A stretch of DNA of 61,090 nucleotides from Paenibacillus jilunlii (GTDB lineage Bacteria > Bacillota > Bacilli > Paenibacillales > Paenibacillaceae): NCBI RefSeq assembly GCF_900102965.1, contig NZ_FNGM01000008.1, forward strand, positions 1-61,090. The letters run 5' to 3'. Positions 16,334-26,393 of this stretch are shown piece after piece. Within the stretch, counting starts at the first letter, position 1, and each line of letters starts with the position of its first letter. Below the pieces are notes generated by a model. It saw only the letters and a list, made by a program, of their open reading frames with translations. It searched no databases and was not told where the DNA came from. A program made the position numbers and the translations under genes.

Positions 16334-17874
16334 TGTTTGGCTTGCCTGATTTTTTGTTTATTCCAGCTGTGGTAATTGCTGTGCTTCTGGTGCTCGGGAT
16401 TGCCTTCTGGGCGCGGTACAAGACGGTAGGCCCCGATGAAGGGATGATCGTTACCGGTTCGTTCCTTGGCAGCAATCATATATCCGATGACGGCTCCGGC
16501 CGCAAAATCAAGATTGTCCGCGGTGGCGGGGCATTCATTCTGCCGGTTTTCCAAAAGGCGGAGTTCATGTCGCTGCTCTCCCACAAGCTCGATGTGACGA
16601 CACCGGAGGTGTATACGGAGCAAGGGGTGCCTGTGATTGCCGACGGGGTGGCCATTATTAAGGTGGGCAGCTCCACCGAGGATGTGGCTACCGCAGCAGA
16701 GCAGTTCATGGGCAAGCCGATTGATGCGCTGAAGAGCGAAGCCCAGGAGGTGCTCGAGGGTCATCTGCGGGCAATCCTCGGCTCGATGACCGTGGAGGAG
16801 GTCTACCGCAACCGTGACCGTTTTGCCCAGGAGGTCCAGGGGGTAGCCGCACGTGATCTGAAGAAAATGGGGCTGCAGATTGTCTCCTTCACGATTAAGG
16901 ATGTGCGCGACAAGCATGGATATCTGGAAGCGCTCGGGAAGCCGCGGATTGCAGCTGTGAAGAGGGACGCAGAGATTGCTGAGGCGGAAGCGCTGCGGGA
17001 TGCGCGGATTCAGAAGGCCAATGCCGAAGAACAGGGGCAGAAGGCTGAACTGCTGCGGGATACGAACATTGCCGAAGCCTCCAAGGATAACCAGCTCAAG
17101 GTTGCTGCGTTTAAGCGTGATCAGGATACCGCGAAGGCAGAAGCTGACCAGGCGTACCACATTCAGGAGGCACGTGCCAAACAGACAGTGGTAGAGGAGC
17201 AGATGAAGGTCGAACTGGTCCGCAAGGAACGTGAGATTGACCTCCAGGCCAAGGAAATCCAGGTCCGTGAGAAACAGTATGATGCGGAAGTGAAGAAAAA
17301 AGCCGAAGCCGACCGCTATGCGGTGGAACAAGCAGCCGAAGCCGACAAGGCGAAGAGAATGCGCGAAGCGGATGCCTTGCAGTACAGCATTGAAACCCAG
17401 GCCCGGGCGACTTCAGAGCAGAAGCGGCTGGAAGGCCAGGCGGTGGCCGATGCGGAGCTGGCCAAAGGTAAAGCAGAATCCGAGGTGATCCGGCTGCGCG
17501 GTCTTGCGGAAGCGGAAGCCAAGGAGAAGCTGGCGGAAGCGTTCCAGAAATTCGGCGAGGCCGCTGTGCTTGATATTATTGTCAAAATGCTGCCGGAGCT
17601 GGCCGGACGCATCGCCGAGCCGCTCGCTTCGATCGATAAGCTTACGGTGGTGGATACCGGCAACGGGGAGGGTGCGGCCCGGGTCAGCAACTATGTGACC
17701 CAGCTGATGTCCACGGCTCCTGAAATGCTGAAGAGTGTCTCCGGGATTGATGTGGAGGCGTTGATCAAGGGGCTGACCAAAGGGAAAACGCACACCCCGG
17801 CATCTTCCGGTCCGGCTGTAACCCAGCCTGCAGCTTCTGCTCCTGTAGCACTGGCTGAGAAACGCGAAGAATAG
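16333..17874 (+). CDS. floT: Flotillin family protein
   Basis: A 513-residue membrane scaffold protein. A single N-terminal hydrophobic hairpin (FLFIPAVVIAVLLVLGIAFW) is followed by an SPFH/band-7 domain (about 30-200, with VTTPEVYTEQGVPVIADGVA) and a long Ala/Glu-rich coiled coil (about 215-420; repeats such as EAEALRDARIQKANAEEQG). A flotillin tail holds AEAFQKFGEAAVLDIIVKML, and the C-terminus is Pro/Ala-rich. Flotillins form oligomers in ordered membrane regions and act on fluidity, secretion and cell shape. It is coupled to the NfeD gene under a sigma-W-type promoter. Unlike B. subtilis, no yuaI homologue follows; an ABC transporter gene comes next. Confidence 0.94.
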   Translation: MFGLPDFLFIPAVVIAVLLVLGIAFWARYKTVGPDEGMIVTGSFLGSNHISDDGSGRKIKIVRGGGAFILPVFQKAEFMSLLSHKLDVTTPEVYTEQGVPVIADGVAIIKVGSSTEDVATAAEQFMGKPIDALKSEAQEVLEGHLRAILGSMTVEEVYRNRDRFAQEVQGVAARDLKKMGLQIVSFTIKDVRDKHGYLEALGKPRIAAVKRDAEIAEAEALRDARIQKANAEEQGQKAELLRDTNIAEASKDNQLKVAAFKRDQDTAKAEADQAYHIQEARAKQTVVEEQMKVELVRKEREIDLQAKEIQVREKQYDAEVKKKAEADRYAVEQAAEADKAKRMREADALQYSIETQARATSEQKRLEGQAVADAELAKGKAESEVIRLRGLAEAEAKEKLAEAFQKFGEAAVLDIIVKMLPELAGRIAEPLASIDKLTVVDTGNGEGAARVSNYVTQLMSTAPEMLKSVSGIDVEALIKGLTKGKTHTPASSGPAVTQPAASAPVALAEKREE

Positions 17875-17966
17875 TAAATAAGCACCAAGATCCAGGGGAT
17901 GACCGGCTTCTGCCTGTCGTCCTTTCTGATAAACACCCGAATTTATATGTAGTGGAGGTGGCCCGG

Positions 17967-18674
17967 TTGCAACTGGTCCTGGATAATATCCGCAAAAGCT
18001 TTGAGAACAAAACAGTGCTAAAAGGCATCGACTTTACCTTTGAGCAGGGCAAAATCTACGGCTTGCTGGGGCGCAACGGAGCCGGGAAGACTTCGCTCTT
18101 CAATTGCCTGAGCGGAGAAACCCGTATGGACAGCGGTGGAGCTTTTTTACGGAGAAATGAAGTAAGCCTGCCGCTGCGGGAGGAGGAGATCGGGTATGTC
18201 TTTTCTCTGCCGATCCTTCCGGAATTCCTGACAGGCTATGAATTTGTGAAGTTTTATATGGACATCAACCAGGATAAAATACAGTCTGGGAGAACCATTG
18301 ACGACTATTTTGACATTATCCGGTTCGAGCAAGAAGACCGGCACCGGCTGATCAAGGGCTATTCCCACGGCATGAAGAACAAAATCCAAATGCTGTGCTT
18401 TATCATCACCCGTCCGCCGCTGATCCTGCTGGATGAGCCGCTCACCTCGTTTGATGTCGTCGTCGCACTGGAGATCAAGAAGCTGCTGCGCGAGATGAAG
18501 CAGGACCATATTATTATTTTTTCGACCCATATTCTGCAGCTTGCCGCCGATCTGTGCGATGAACTGGTCATATTGAATAACGGTGTGCTTCAGGAGATTC
18601 CAGCTGATACCCTGCACAGTCCTGAATTCGAGGAACAGATTATCGCACTGCTGAAGGATGGCAGCCATGATTAG
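17967..18674 (+). CDS. ABC transporter ATP-binding protein
   Basis: A 235-residue ATPase subunit. Walker A is GLLGRNGAGKTSL near residue 38, Walker B is LILLDEPLTSFD near 155, and the switch His is in IFSTHIL near 190. The signature motif reads YSHGMKNKIQ, a variant of LSGGQ. The frame is open from 17952, but the TTG at 17967 has GGAGGTG at ideal spacing. The stop overlaps the start of the next gene, a large membrane protein, by eight bases. A two-gene exporter of the ABC-2 kind is likely; the cargo is unknown. Confidence 0.9.
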   Translation: MQLVLDNIRKSFENKTVLKGIDFTFEQGKIYGLLGRNGAGKTSLFNCLSGETRMDSGGAFLRRNEVSLPLREEEIGYVFSLPILPEFLTGYEFVKFYMDINQDKIQSGRTIDDYFDIIRFEQEDRHRLIKGYSHGMKNKIQMLCFIITRPPLILLDEPLTSFDVVVALEIKKLLREMKQDHIIIFSTHILQLAADLCDELVILNNGVLQEIPADTLHSPEFEEQIIALLKDGSHD

Positions 18675-20283
18675 CACGCTGAATACCATAATGAAGATTC
18701 GCGGAGCCTCTGGGGCCAATCGTCTGCTGTACTATTTTGGACGGCTGCCTCTCATCGGCAAACTGATGAATGACAGCGTGTATTCCAAGACATCCCTCAA
18801 AAAAACATTTACCATAGTGGTCCTTATACTTAAAATAATCTGGGGCTTTCTGACCAAGTTTGCCTATCTGGGGCTTGTGGTATACCTGCCTATCCAGCTT
18901 GCCGTCAAGGAGCTGCAGCTTGCTGATCAGTACGATCTGTATCTGTATGTGCTGGTTCTGCTAAGCTTTGGGGTGGGGACTGTGTCAAATGCTATTATTC
19001 TGGAACCCAAGCGGGATAAATATATCTGCGTCAAGCTGATGAGACTGCCTGCCGATAAATACATGCATGCTGTCCTGGCTCTCAGGGCGCTGACCTTTTT
19101 TATTTACTTTGTTCCTGCAATGCTGGTATTTGCCGAGGCCTATGGCGCGCCGCTCTGGCAAGGTCTGCTGCTGTCTCTGCTGCTGTCCCTATGGCGTATA
19201 GCGGGTGAAGCGCTGCATTTGTGGATTTTTGACCGGCAGGGAATTGTTCTGGTCAAAAAAAACGGCTTCGTCTGGATTGTCATTGGTGCAGGATATCTGC
19301 TGGCCTTTGTCCCCTTGTACATGGGAAATTCCCTGCTTGATATGGATAGCGTACTGTTTAGCCTTCCCTTAAGTCTGGCGCTTGTGGTTCTGGGAGCTGT
19401 ATCCGCTTTGTATATTGCGAGGTATGCCGGCTACCGGAACGCAGTGGATGCGGTCACCAAAATAGATGATCCGCTGCTGGACATGGGAAGGATGATGAAA
19501 GAGGCAAACATGAAGCAGGTCGAGACCAAGGTGAAGGACTTCTCGGCGGAGAAGCTGCGGCCTGGCCAATTTGCGGGGAAAAGCGGCTTTGCCTACTTGA
19601 ACGCGATTTTTTTCTCCCGGCATAAACGGTTCCTGATTCAACCCATTCAGCGGCGGCTGGTGATCATTGGTGCACTTTCTGCTGCCGGGCTGCTGGCGAC
19701 GTATGCCTCACCGGATACCTTCTCGAAGCTGGCCCGGTATTTAATCAGCAGTCTGCCTGTCCTGGTCATTGCCATGAATTTCACCTCTATCGGGGAACGG
19801 GTCTGCAAAGCGATGTTCTTCAACTGTGACCTGAGTCTGCTGCGGTATGGCTTTTACCGTGAACGCTCGGCGATTCTGAGCAATTTCCGCACCCGCCTGC
19901 TCCGCATCAGCGGCCTTAATCTAATTCCGGCCGCAGCCATCAGTGTGGCAGTAAATCTGCTTCTTTTCTTGTCCGGGGAGCGTTGGGGGGTCGGAGAAGC
20001 ACTGTCCGTCAGTGGCGCGGTTCTGGGGTTATCGCTGTTTTTCTCAGTGCATCATTTGTTTATGTATTATATCTTCCAGCCTTACAGCACGGAGCTGAAT
20101 GTGAAGAATCCCTTTTTCAGCATCGTGAACAGTATTGTTCTGGCTGTGGGTGTTGTCTGCATGCAGTTTCAGAGCACACCGGCCCGGTTTGCTATAGTGG
20201 TGGTGCTTGCGGCTGCGGCCTACATGCTGATTGCCTTGTTTTTGGTATACAGATATTCGGACAGAACCTTCCGCGTAAAATGA
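18667..20283 (+). CDS. Multi-pass membrane protein, probable ABC permease partner
   Basis: A 538-residue protein with about twelve hydrophobic segments in two clusters, separated by a cytoplasmic stretch near residues 265-310 (KIDDPLLDMGRMMKEANMKQ). I do not recognise a named family. Its start overlaps the stop of the ABC ATPase gene, and its topology suits an ABC-2-like permease that pairs with that ATPase. The ATG at 18667 is preferred over 18658 because AAGG lies nine bases upstream. No extracellular or catalytic domain is visible. The next gene, glcT, starts 136 bases later under its own signals. Confidence 0.65.
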   Translation: MISTLNTIMKIRGASGANRLLYYFGRLPLIGKLMNDSVYSKTSLKKTFTIVVLILKIIWGFLTKFAYLGLVVYLPIQLAVKELQLADQYDLYLYVLVLLSFGVGTVSNAIILEPKRDKYICVKLMRLPADKYMHAVLALRALTFFIYFVPAMLVFAEAYGAPLWQGLLLSLLLSLWRIAGEALHLWIFDRQGIVLVKKNGFVWIVIGAGYLLAFVPLYMGNSLLDMDSVLFSLPLSLALVVLGAVSALYIARYAGYRNAVDAVTKIDDPLLDMGRMMKEANMKQVETKVKDFSAEKLRPGQFAGKSGFAYLNAIFFSRHKRFLIQPIQRRLVIIGALSAAGLLATYASPDTFSKLARYLISSLPVLVIAMNFTSIGERVCKAMFFNCDLSLLRYGFYRERSAILSNFRTRLLRISGLNLIPAAAISVAVNLLLFLSGERWGVGEALSVSGAVLGLSLFFSVHHLFMYYIFQPYSTELNVKNPFFSIVNSIVLAVGVVCMQFQSTPARFAIVVVLAAAAYMLIALFLVYRYSDRTFRVK

Positions 20284-20418
20284 TGTCTCCTTCCAGCCCC
20301 TTCTAAAATGGAATTCTTGATGTTATGATGGTAGCTCAAGAATAATCCACAGATGCTGCTATGTTATACGGGTTGCTTTATAAAGAAAGGGTATTCAGAA
20401 GTAAAAGAGGTGTCGGAA

Positions 20419-21288
20419 GTGAGCAGCATAACAGTAGCTAAGGTACTGAACAATAACGTGATTATAGCCCAGCATCCCCAATATGCCGAGGTAGTTGTCA
20501 TTGGCAAGGGCATCGGGTTCAACCGTAAAGTACGCGATCTGATCAATCTGTCCTCCGTGGAGAAGATGTTTATTCTCCGTAACCAGGAAGAGCAGGAACA
20601 ATATAAGCAGCTCGTTCCCCAAGTAGACGAGAAGCTGATTGAGGTTATGCAGGAGATTGTCCTGCATATCCTGCAGAGCAGCCGCCAGCCGCTGAATGAG
20701 CATATTCATATTGCGTTAACCGACCATATCTCATTCGCCATCCGCCGCAACGAGCAGAATATTGCCATACATAATCCGTTTCTGTACGAAACCAAAGAAA
20801 TCTATCCTGAAGAGTACAGCCTGGCGGAGTATGCGGTGGGGAGGATTAACGAGGCGATGGGGGTAAGACTGCCTCCGGACGAAATTGGTTTTGTCGCCCT
20901 GCATATTGTCAGCGCACTCAGCAACCGGCATATTTCCGAGGTCAAGGAGCATTCGCTGCTGATTGGAGATTTGGTGAATCTGGTGGAGGATCATCTGGAA
21001 TATCGTATTCCGCGCGATTCCCTGGATTACTCCCGGCTGGTGACCCATCTGCGCTTCGTGCTGGAGCGGCTCCGCCGGGGAGAAACGGTCCGGGAAACCT
21101 CCTCGCTCGATGGGTTGATGAAACGGGAATATCCGGAGATGTATATGCTGGCCTGGAAGCTGACCAAAGTTATTGAGAAGCGGGTGCGGATTCCTGTATA
21201 CGCTGCCGAGGTAAGCTACCTGACGATTCATCTGCAGCGGCTTGCCCAGAAAAAAGAGGATGAAGCGGATATGCAGCAGCCGGATTAG
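20419..21288 (+). CDS. glcT: Transcription antiterminator GlcT (BglG/SacY family)
   Basis: A 289-residue RNA-binding protein that lets transcription pass the terminator before ptsG when glucose is present. The N-terminal co-antiterminator domain (about 1-60) holds VAKVLNNNVIIAQHPQYAEV and VVIGKGIGFNRK. Two PRD domains follow (about 70-170 and 180-285), with regulatory histidines in LNEHIHIALTDHI, GFVALHIVSAL and YLTIHLQRLA. The length matches B. subtilis GlcT. The frame is open from 20353, but the GTG at 20419 has AGAGG eight bases before it. ptsG with its GlcT target RNA lies just downstream. In the known system, PtsG-dependent phosphorylation of PRD1 turns the protein off. Confidence 0.95.
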   Translation: MSSITVAKVLNNNVIIAQHPQYAEVVVIGKGIGFNRKVRDLINLSSVEKMFILRNQEEQEQYKQLVPQVDEKLIEVMQEIVLHILQSSRQPLNEHIHIALTDHISFAIRRNEQNIAIHNPFLYETKEIYPEEYSLAEYAVGRINEAMGVRLPPDEIGFVALHIVSALSNRHISEVKEHSLLIGDLVNLVEDHLEYRIPRDSLDYSRLVTHLRFVLERLRRGETVRETSSLDGLMKREYPEMYMLAWKLTKVIEKRVRIPVYAAEVSYLTIHLQRLAQKKEDEADMQQPD

Positions 21289-21388
21289 CCATTACAAAGT
21301 TGAGACGTTTGTGCTGCCCGCTGAAAAAGGCATTTTCATATGCATTCTTATATTTGGAGCAAAGTCCCGCGTTTCGGTTTTTTTTAGC

Positions 21389-21417
21389 TTGCATGTTCAA
21401 ATGAACGGTGCTACAAT
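21389..21417 (+). promoter_or_regulatory. Promoter of ptsG
   Basis: TTGCAT (21389-21394), 17 bases, TACAAT (21412-21417). Transcription would start near 21424 and give a leader of about 190 bases containing the GlcT-responsive element. Confidence 0.75.
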
Positions 21418-21466
21418 GTTTCCTGGTAAAACAAAACAGAATCCAAAGCGTGTAACTGATTCGATC

Positions 21467-21573
21467 AGGCATGAGTGATTTACAGTATTTTGGTTGTTCA
21501 GCCCCAAGTCGGGGTAATCTAACCTTGTGTTAGAGGAACAACCTGTATGCTGTGTTGCTCATGCCTTTTTTGG
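21467..21573 (+). promoter_or_regulatory. GlcT-responsive ribonucleic antiterminator and terminator of ptsG
   Basis: The antiterminator hairpin has GGTTGTTC (from 21492) pairing with GAACAACC (to 21543), with an inner GCCCC/GGGGT stem and the internal loops typical of RAT elements. The terminator pairs AGGCATGAG (21467-21475) with CTCATGCCT (21558-21566), followed by a T run; its left arm borders the RAT, so the two folds exclude each other. The layout and much of the wording match the B. subtilis ptsG leader. Confidence 0.88.
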
Positions 21574-21614
21574 CTTCTGTTTGGACGAAATTAACTAATA
21601 AGGAAGTGAACTCC

Positions 21615-23678
21615 ATGTTCAAAAAGTTGTTTGGCGTGCTGCAGAGGGTTGGTAAGGCGCTTATGCTGCCCGTTGCCATTCTGCCTGCCGCGGGTCTGCT
21701 TCTTGGGATCGGCAACATGCTGGTTAACCCCGACTTCCTTCAATACGTTCCGGCACTGGAAAATGATGTAGTTCAAGCCATTGCAACCGTATTGATGAAT
21801 TCCGGGCAAATTGTTTTTGACAATCTGTCGCTGCTGTTCGCGGTTGGTGTGGCCATCGGTCTGGCCGGAGGCGAAGGCGTTGCCGGTCTGGCCGCCATCA
21901 TTGGTTTCCTCGTTATGAACGTAACGATGGGAACGGTTGTCGGTGTGAATGCTTACGTGCTATCCTGGAAGGATTTTGCCTACTCCAGTGTGCTCGGCAT
22001 TCCTACATTGCAGACAGGTGTCTTCGGCGGTATTCTGGTAGGTATTCTAGCCTCCGCCATGTATAAGCGGTTTTTCCGCATAGAGCTGCCGTCCTATCTC
22101 GGTTTCTTTGCGGGTAAACGGTTCGTGCCAATTATGACTGCAGTAACCTCTCTGTTGCTGGGTCTCCTGCTAACACTGATTTGGCCGCCGATTCAGCACG
22201 GTCTGAACTATGTATCGCAGAGTATGATCAACACAAACCTGACGCTGTCGGCGTTCATCTTTGGGGTCATCGAGCGTTCACTGATTCCTTTTGGCCTGCA
22301 TCACATCTTCTATTCGCCATTCTGGTATGAATTTGGAAGCTATGTGGATAAAGCGGGCGAGCTGATTCGCGGGGACCAGCGGATATTCATGCAGCAGCTC
22401 CGCGATGGTGTTGAGTTTACAGCGGGTACCTTTACAACCGGTAAATATCCGTTTATGATGTTCGGTCTGCCTGCTGCGGCGCTGGCAATCTATCATGAAG
22501 CCAGACCCGAAAATAAACGGGTAGTCGGCAGCTTGATGATTTCTGCGGCCCTGACTTCATTCCTGACCGGGATTACCGAGCCGCTGGAATTCTCGTTCCT
22601 GTTCGTGGCTCCGCTGCTGTTCGCAGTACATGCCGTATTCGCAGGTCTGTCCTTCATGACTATGCACATCCTGAATGTCAAAATCGGGATGACCTTCTCC
22701 GGCGGGTTCATCGACTATATGCTCTTCGGGGTTATCCCTAACCGTACGGCATGGTGGCTCGTTATCCCGGTAGGTCTTGTGCTTGCGGTCATCTACTACT
22801 TCGGATTCCGCTTCGTAATCCGGAAGTTCAACCTCAGAACGCCTGGGCGTGAAGATCCGTCCGATGATATTGAAGAGACTAACACTGAGAATGTATCCAG
22901 AAGCGGCGACGATCTGCCGCGCAACATCTTGTCCGCACTTGGCGGCAAAGAAAACATTACCCACCTCGACGCTTGTATTACACGCCTTCGTGTAGAGGTC
23001 AAGGATAAAGCCGGAGTTGACAAGAACCGCCTGAAGAAGCTGGGTGCATCCGGTGTGCTTGAAGTCGGCAACAACGTGCAGGCGATCTTCGGAACCCGGT
23101 CCGATACGATCAAATCGCAGATCCAGGATGTGATGGACGGCAGAACGCCTGCCGCTTCACCTGCCGCAGCCGCACCGCAGCCCGAGCTTGAGAAGCAGGC
23201 TGGTGAAGAAGGTGCAGCCATTATCCCTGAAGATATCGTGTCTCCGGTTAACGGAGAACTGCTCGATATCACCCAGGTGCCGGATGCCGTCTTCTCACAG
23301 AAGATGACCGGTGACGGATTTGCATTCCTGTCGGATGACGGCAAGATTGCCTCGCCGGTATACGGCAAAGTATTTAACGTCTTCCCGAGCAAGCATGCGG
23401 TCGGCATCATGTCCGATGGCGGCAAGGAAGTGCTGGTTCATATCGGCGTCAACACGGTTAAACTCAAAGGGAAAGGTTTTACAGTCCTGGTTGAAGAAGG
23501 TGATCTGGTTGCCGCAGGACAGCCGATCATGGAGGTTGATCTGGAGTACGTCAAGGCGAATGCGCCTTCTGTAATCTCACCAGTGATTTTCTCCAATCTG
23601 CCGGAAGGATCAGCGGTGACTTTGAAGAAGCCGGGTAAAGTGGTTATCGGCGATAAAGATATCATCAGCATTGTGTAA
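21615..23678 (+). CDS. ptsG: PTS glucose transporter subunit IICBA
   Basis: A 687-residue glucose permease that imports and phosphorylates glucose. The IIC membrane domain spans about 1-400 ([20 protein letters not shown] and many helices, with the [12 protein letters not shown] motif). The IIB domain is near 440-520, with the phosphorylated Cys in [11 protein letters not shown]. The IIA domain is near 550-687, with the active His in [15 protein letters not shown]. The ATG at 21615 has AAGGAAGTGA before it; an upstream open stretch belongs to the leader. It is controlled by GlcT through the RAT element. ptsH and ptsI follow, so this locus encodes the complete glucose phosphotransfer chain. 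Confidence 0.96.
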   Translation: MFKKLFGVLQRVGKALMLPVAILPAAGLLLGIGNMLVNPDFLQYVPALENDVVQAIATVLMNSGQIVFDNLSLLFAVGVAIGLAGGEGVAGLAAIIGFLVMNVTMGTVVGVNAYVLSWKDFAYSSVLGIPTLQTGVFGGILVGILASAMYKRFFRIELPSYLGFFAGKRFVPIMTAVTSLLLGLLLTLIWPPIQHGLNYVSQSMINTNLTLSAFIFGVIERSLIPFGLHHIFYSPFWYEFGSYVDKAGELIRGDQRIFMQQLRDGVEFTAGTFTTGKYPFMMFGLPAAALAIYHEARPENKRVVGSLMISAALTSFLTGITEPLEFSFLFVAPLLFAVHAVFAGLSFMTMHILNVKIGMTFSGGFIDYMLFGVIPNRTAWWLVIPVGLVLAVIYYFGFRFVIRKFNLRTPGREDPSDDIEETNTENVSRSGDDLPRNILSALGGKENITHLDACITRLRVEVKDKAGVDKNRLKKLGASGVLEVGNNVQAIFGTRSDTIKSQIQDVMDGRTPAASPAAAAPQPELEKQAGEEGAAIIPEDIVSPVNGELLDITQVPDAVFSQKMTGDGFAFLSDDGKIASPVYGKVFNVFPSKHAVGIMSDGGKEVLVHIGVNTVKLKGKGFTVLVEEGDLVAAGQPIMEVDLEYVKANAPSVISPVIFSNLPEGSAVTLKKPGKVVIGDKDIISIV

Positions 23679-23777
23679 AATGTGCAATGGCGAAGCGCTT
23701 CCTTTATAATTAAAGGGAGCGCGGCCTTCACCATATAATATAAACCTATATGAACAGAAAGCGAGTTGGATATTATC

Positions 23778-24053
23778 ATGCAAAAAACATTCAGAATTAT
23801 TGACGAAGACGGAATTCACGCACGCCCGGCAACAGCGCTGGTAAATACAGCAACTAAGTTTAAAGGCACTGAATCTTTTGCAGAAGCCAAAGGTAAAAAA
23901 GTAACGCTTAAATCCATTCTTGGCGTATTGTCTTTGGGTCTTGAAGCCGGCGATACGCTGACTCTGATTACAGAAGGCAGTGAAGAAGCGGAAGCGCTGA
24001 GCGCACTTCAGGAAGTTATGGTTAAAGAAGGGCTGGGAGAGCTGCATGAGTAA
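23778..24053 (+). CDS. ptsH: Phosphocarrier protein HPr
   Basis: A 91-residue phosphocarrier that passes phosphate from Enzyme I to the EIIA domains. The active His is residue 14 in GIHARPA. Ser 46 in [11 protein letters not shown] is the site expected for the HPr kinase that makes P-Ser-HPr, the CcpA partner. The ATG at 23778 is preferred over a TTG at 23766, which would add four residues. It overlaps ptsI by eight bases. The ribosome site is weak, so ptsH may rely partly on readthrough from ptsG, 100 bases upstream. Confidence 0.96.
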   Translation: MQKTFRIIDEDGIHARPATALVNTATKFKGTESFAEAKGKKVTLKSILGVLSLGLEAGDTLTLITEGSEEAEALSALQEVMVKEGLGELHE

Positions 24054-25758
24054 AATTTCAGGAATCGCGGCTTCAGCAGGTATTGCCGTAGCCCGTGCCT
24101 TTATCCTGGAACATCCGGACTATACCATTACAAAAACGGCTGCCGCCGACGTGGAAGCAGAGATTGCTAAACTGACAGACGCGCTGGAGAAATCCAAAGC
24201 CGAGCTGCAGAGCATCAAGGAGCGCACGCTTGCTGAGCTGGGGGAGAAGAAAGCGGAGATTTTTGAATCCCATCTGCTGATTCTGGATGATCCCGAGCTG
24301 ATCAGTCCCGTAATGGACAAAATCCGCGAGGAAATGGTTAATGCGGACTACGCCTTAAATGAAGTGGCCACACAGTTTATTGAAATGTTCGAAAATATGA
24401 AAAGTGCTTACCTGCAGGAACGTGCAGCGGATATGCGCGATGTGACCAAACGCGTGCTGAACCACCTGCTGGGTATCCATTATGTCAGCCCTGCCGAGAT
24501 CAGCGAGGAAGTCATCGTGATTGCCCAGGATTTGACGCCTTCCGATACAGCTCAGCTGAACCGCAACTTTGTCAAAGGCTTCACTACGAACATTGGCGGA
24601 CGCACGTCACACTCGGCGATCATGGCCCGTTCGCTGGAAATCCCTGCGGTAGTCGGCACTAAGAATGTACTGTCTGAAGTCAAGGCAGGAGATCTGGTGA
24701 TTGTCGACGGCCTGAGCGGCGATGTGCTGATCAATCCGAGCGACGCCGAAGTTGCGGAGTACAAAGCCAAGCAAGCGGCTTATGATCTGCAAATCGCTGA
24801 GTGGAAAAAGCTCCGCGACGAGCCGACGGTATCCGCAGACGGCAAGCATGTGGAGCTGGCGGCCAACATCGGCACACCTAACGATGTGAACGGTGTGATC
24901 GATAACGGCGGGGAAGGCGTGGGCCTGTACCGCACCGAGTTCCTGTACATGGGCCGCGACAAGCTGCCCTCCGAAGAAATCCAGTACAATGCTTACCGCA
25001 CCGTACTGGAGAACATGAAGGGCAAACCGGTTGTGGTGCGCACGCTCGATATCGGCGGCGACAAGGAGCTGCCTTACCTGGATCTGCCGAAGGAAATGAA
25101 CCCGTTCCTCGGTTTCCGGGCGATCCGCCTGTGTCTGGACCGTCAGGATATTTTCCGCACCCAGCTGCGTGCCTTGCTCAGAGCGAGTGCCCACGGTGAT
25201 CTGCGGATCATGTTCCCGATGATCGCTACGCTCGGCGAATTCCGGGCAGCCCGTGATTTGCTGCTGGAAGAGAAGGCCAAGCTGCGCGAAGAAGGCAAGG
25301 AAGTATCGGACAGCATTCAATTGGGCATTATGGTGGAGATTCCTTCCACTGCGGTCCTGGCTGACCAGTTCGCCAAAGAAGTGGACTTCTTCAGTATCGG
25401 AACCAATGACCTTATCCAATATACAATGGCTGCTGACCGTATGAATGAGCGGGTATCGTACCTGTACCAGCCATACAACCCGGCCATTCTGCGCCTGGTC
25501 AAAACTGTGATTGACGCCGCCCATGCTGAAGGCAAATGGGCTGGCATGTGCGGTGAAATGGCTGGAGACAGCACAGCTATTCCGCTGCTGCTTGGCCTTG
25601 GCCTTGATGAATTCAGCATGAGCGCCACCTCCATTCTTCCGGCACGCAGCCAGATCTCCAAGCTGTCTGCCGCAGAGATGAAGGACATGGCTGCGAAGGC
25701 GCTGCAGCTTAGCACCGCCGAGGAAGTTGCCGCACTGGTGCAGAGCAGCGTCAAATAA
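24046..25758 (+). CDS. ptsI: Phosphoenolpyruvate-protein phosphotransferase (Enzyme I)
   Basis: A 570-residue cytoplasmic enzyme that takes phosphate from phosphoenolpyruvate and gives it to HPr. The HPr-binding helical domain lies at about 20-140. The phosphohistidine domain carries [20 protein letters not shown] near residue 190. The C-terminal PEP-binding barrel starts near 260 and contains [26 protein letters not shown] and [17 protein letters not shown], with a late catalytic Cys in [11 protein letters not shown]. The length is normal. The ATG overlaps the ptsH stop. A strong terminator follows. Confidence 0.97.
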   Translation: MSKISGIAASAGIAVARAFILEHPDYTITKTAAADVEAEIAKLTDALEKSKAELQSIKERTLAELGEKKAEIFESHLLILDDPELISPVMDKIREEMVNADYALNEVATQFIEMFENMKSAYLQERAADMRDVTKRVLNHLLGIHYVSPAEISEEVIVIAQDLTPSDTAQLNRNFVKGFTTNIGGRTSHSAIMARSLEIPAVVGTKNVLSEVKAGDLVIVDGLSGDVLINPSDAEVAEYKAKQAAYDLQIAEWKKLRDEPTVSADGKHVELAANIGTPNDVNGVIDNGGEGVGLYRTEFLYMGRDKLPSEEIQYNAYRTVLENMKGKPVVVRTLDIGGDKELPYLDLPKEMNPFLGFRAIRLCLDRQDIFRTQLRALLRASAHGDLRIMFPMIATLGEFRAARDLLLEEKAKLREEGKEVSDSIQLGIMVEIPSTAVLADQFAKEVDFFSIGTNDLIQYTMAADRMNERVSYLYQPYNPAILRLVKTVIDAAHAEGKWAGMCGEMAGDSTAIPLLLGLGLDEFSMSATSILPARSQISKLSAAEMKDMAAKALQLSTAEEVAALVQSSVK

Positions 25759-25816
25759 TTACTTGTTTCAGGAATTACTCCGTTTGATCCGCAAGTCACT
25801 TTTCCAACTACTCTAT

Positions 25817-25848
25817 GCCGGCCTCCTTTGGGAGGCCGGTTTTTTTTG
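25817..25848 (+). terminator. Terminator of the pts genes
   Basis: CCGGCCTCC, loop TTTG, GGAGGCCGG, then eight T. It lies about 60 bases after ptsI. Confidence 0.92.
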
Positions 25849-25859
25849 CTGATTATAGG

Positions 25860-26393
25860 GTCAGAATCCTTTTTCCAACTAGCGCTTGGCAGGAAGCAGG
25901 ATTGGGGGGAATTAAGTTCACTTTTTCCACTAGGTCATGCTGCCAATCCAAACAATAAGGCTATTAACATGGGCAGTTGTAACATTATTCTGTGGTACTG
26001 CGTCGAAAGATAAGAAGGGTTGTGTTAATCCATCGCTTCGCAAGCGTTAGAGCATGTTCATAACATCAATTTACAGTAGCTATCCAAACCATAGCAGGTT
26101 ATACTTCCGGTAGACCATCTGTTTTGCTGGATAAGCTTAAGCAGGGAGCCATAACAGCCGATATAGGAATGTAGACAGCAGAATAGGTTCTTGGACCCAA
26201 ACTTGTGAACATAGTGTTACATATAATAAGTTGAGCCAAGTAATAGGTTGGATCAGAGCAATACAATACTTTCAAAGCCCTGCTTGCAAAGCCGTGCAAG
26301 TATTATTTTTCATCCGTGCGGAAACGTTGGATAATAGCAGCGGCAAATCCGTTTTCCGGCAGCTTTGCGGAGAACATGGGATGGTGATTATGA
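25860..26393. other. Gene-free stretch before the pullulanase gene
   Basis: The left edge (25869-25943) carries a degenerate piece of the dispersed repeat family (TTTTTCCAACTAGCGC and GAATTAAGTTCACTTTTTCC with ACTAGG). From about 25950 to 26390 the sequence is AT-richer and holds only short frames without ribosome sites. TATAAT at 26222-26227 could be a -10, but I find no good -35 at 16 to 18 bases. Nothing else is recognised here. Confidence 0.5.

Noticed and set aside
26203..26227. Promoter TTGTGA with TATAAT before the pullulanase gene
   Set aside because: The spacer is only 13 bases, too short for a sigma-A promoter.
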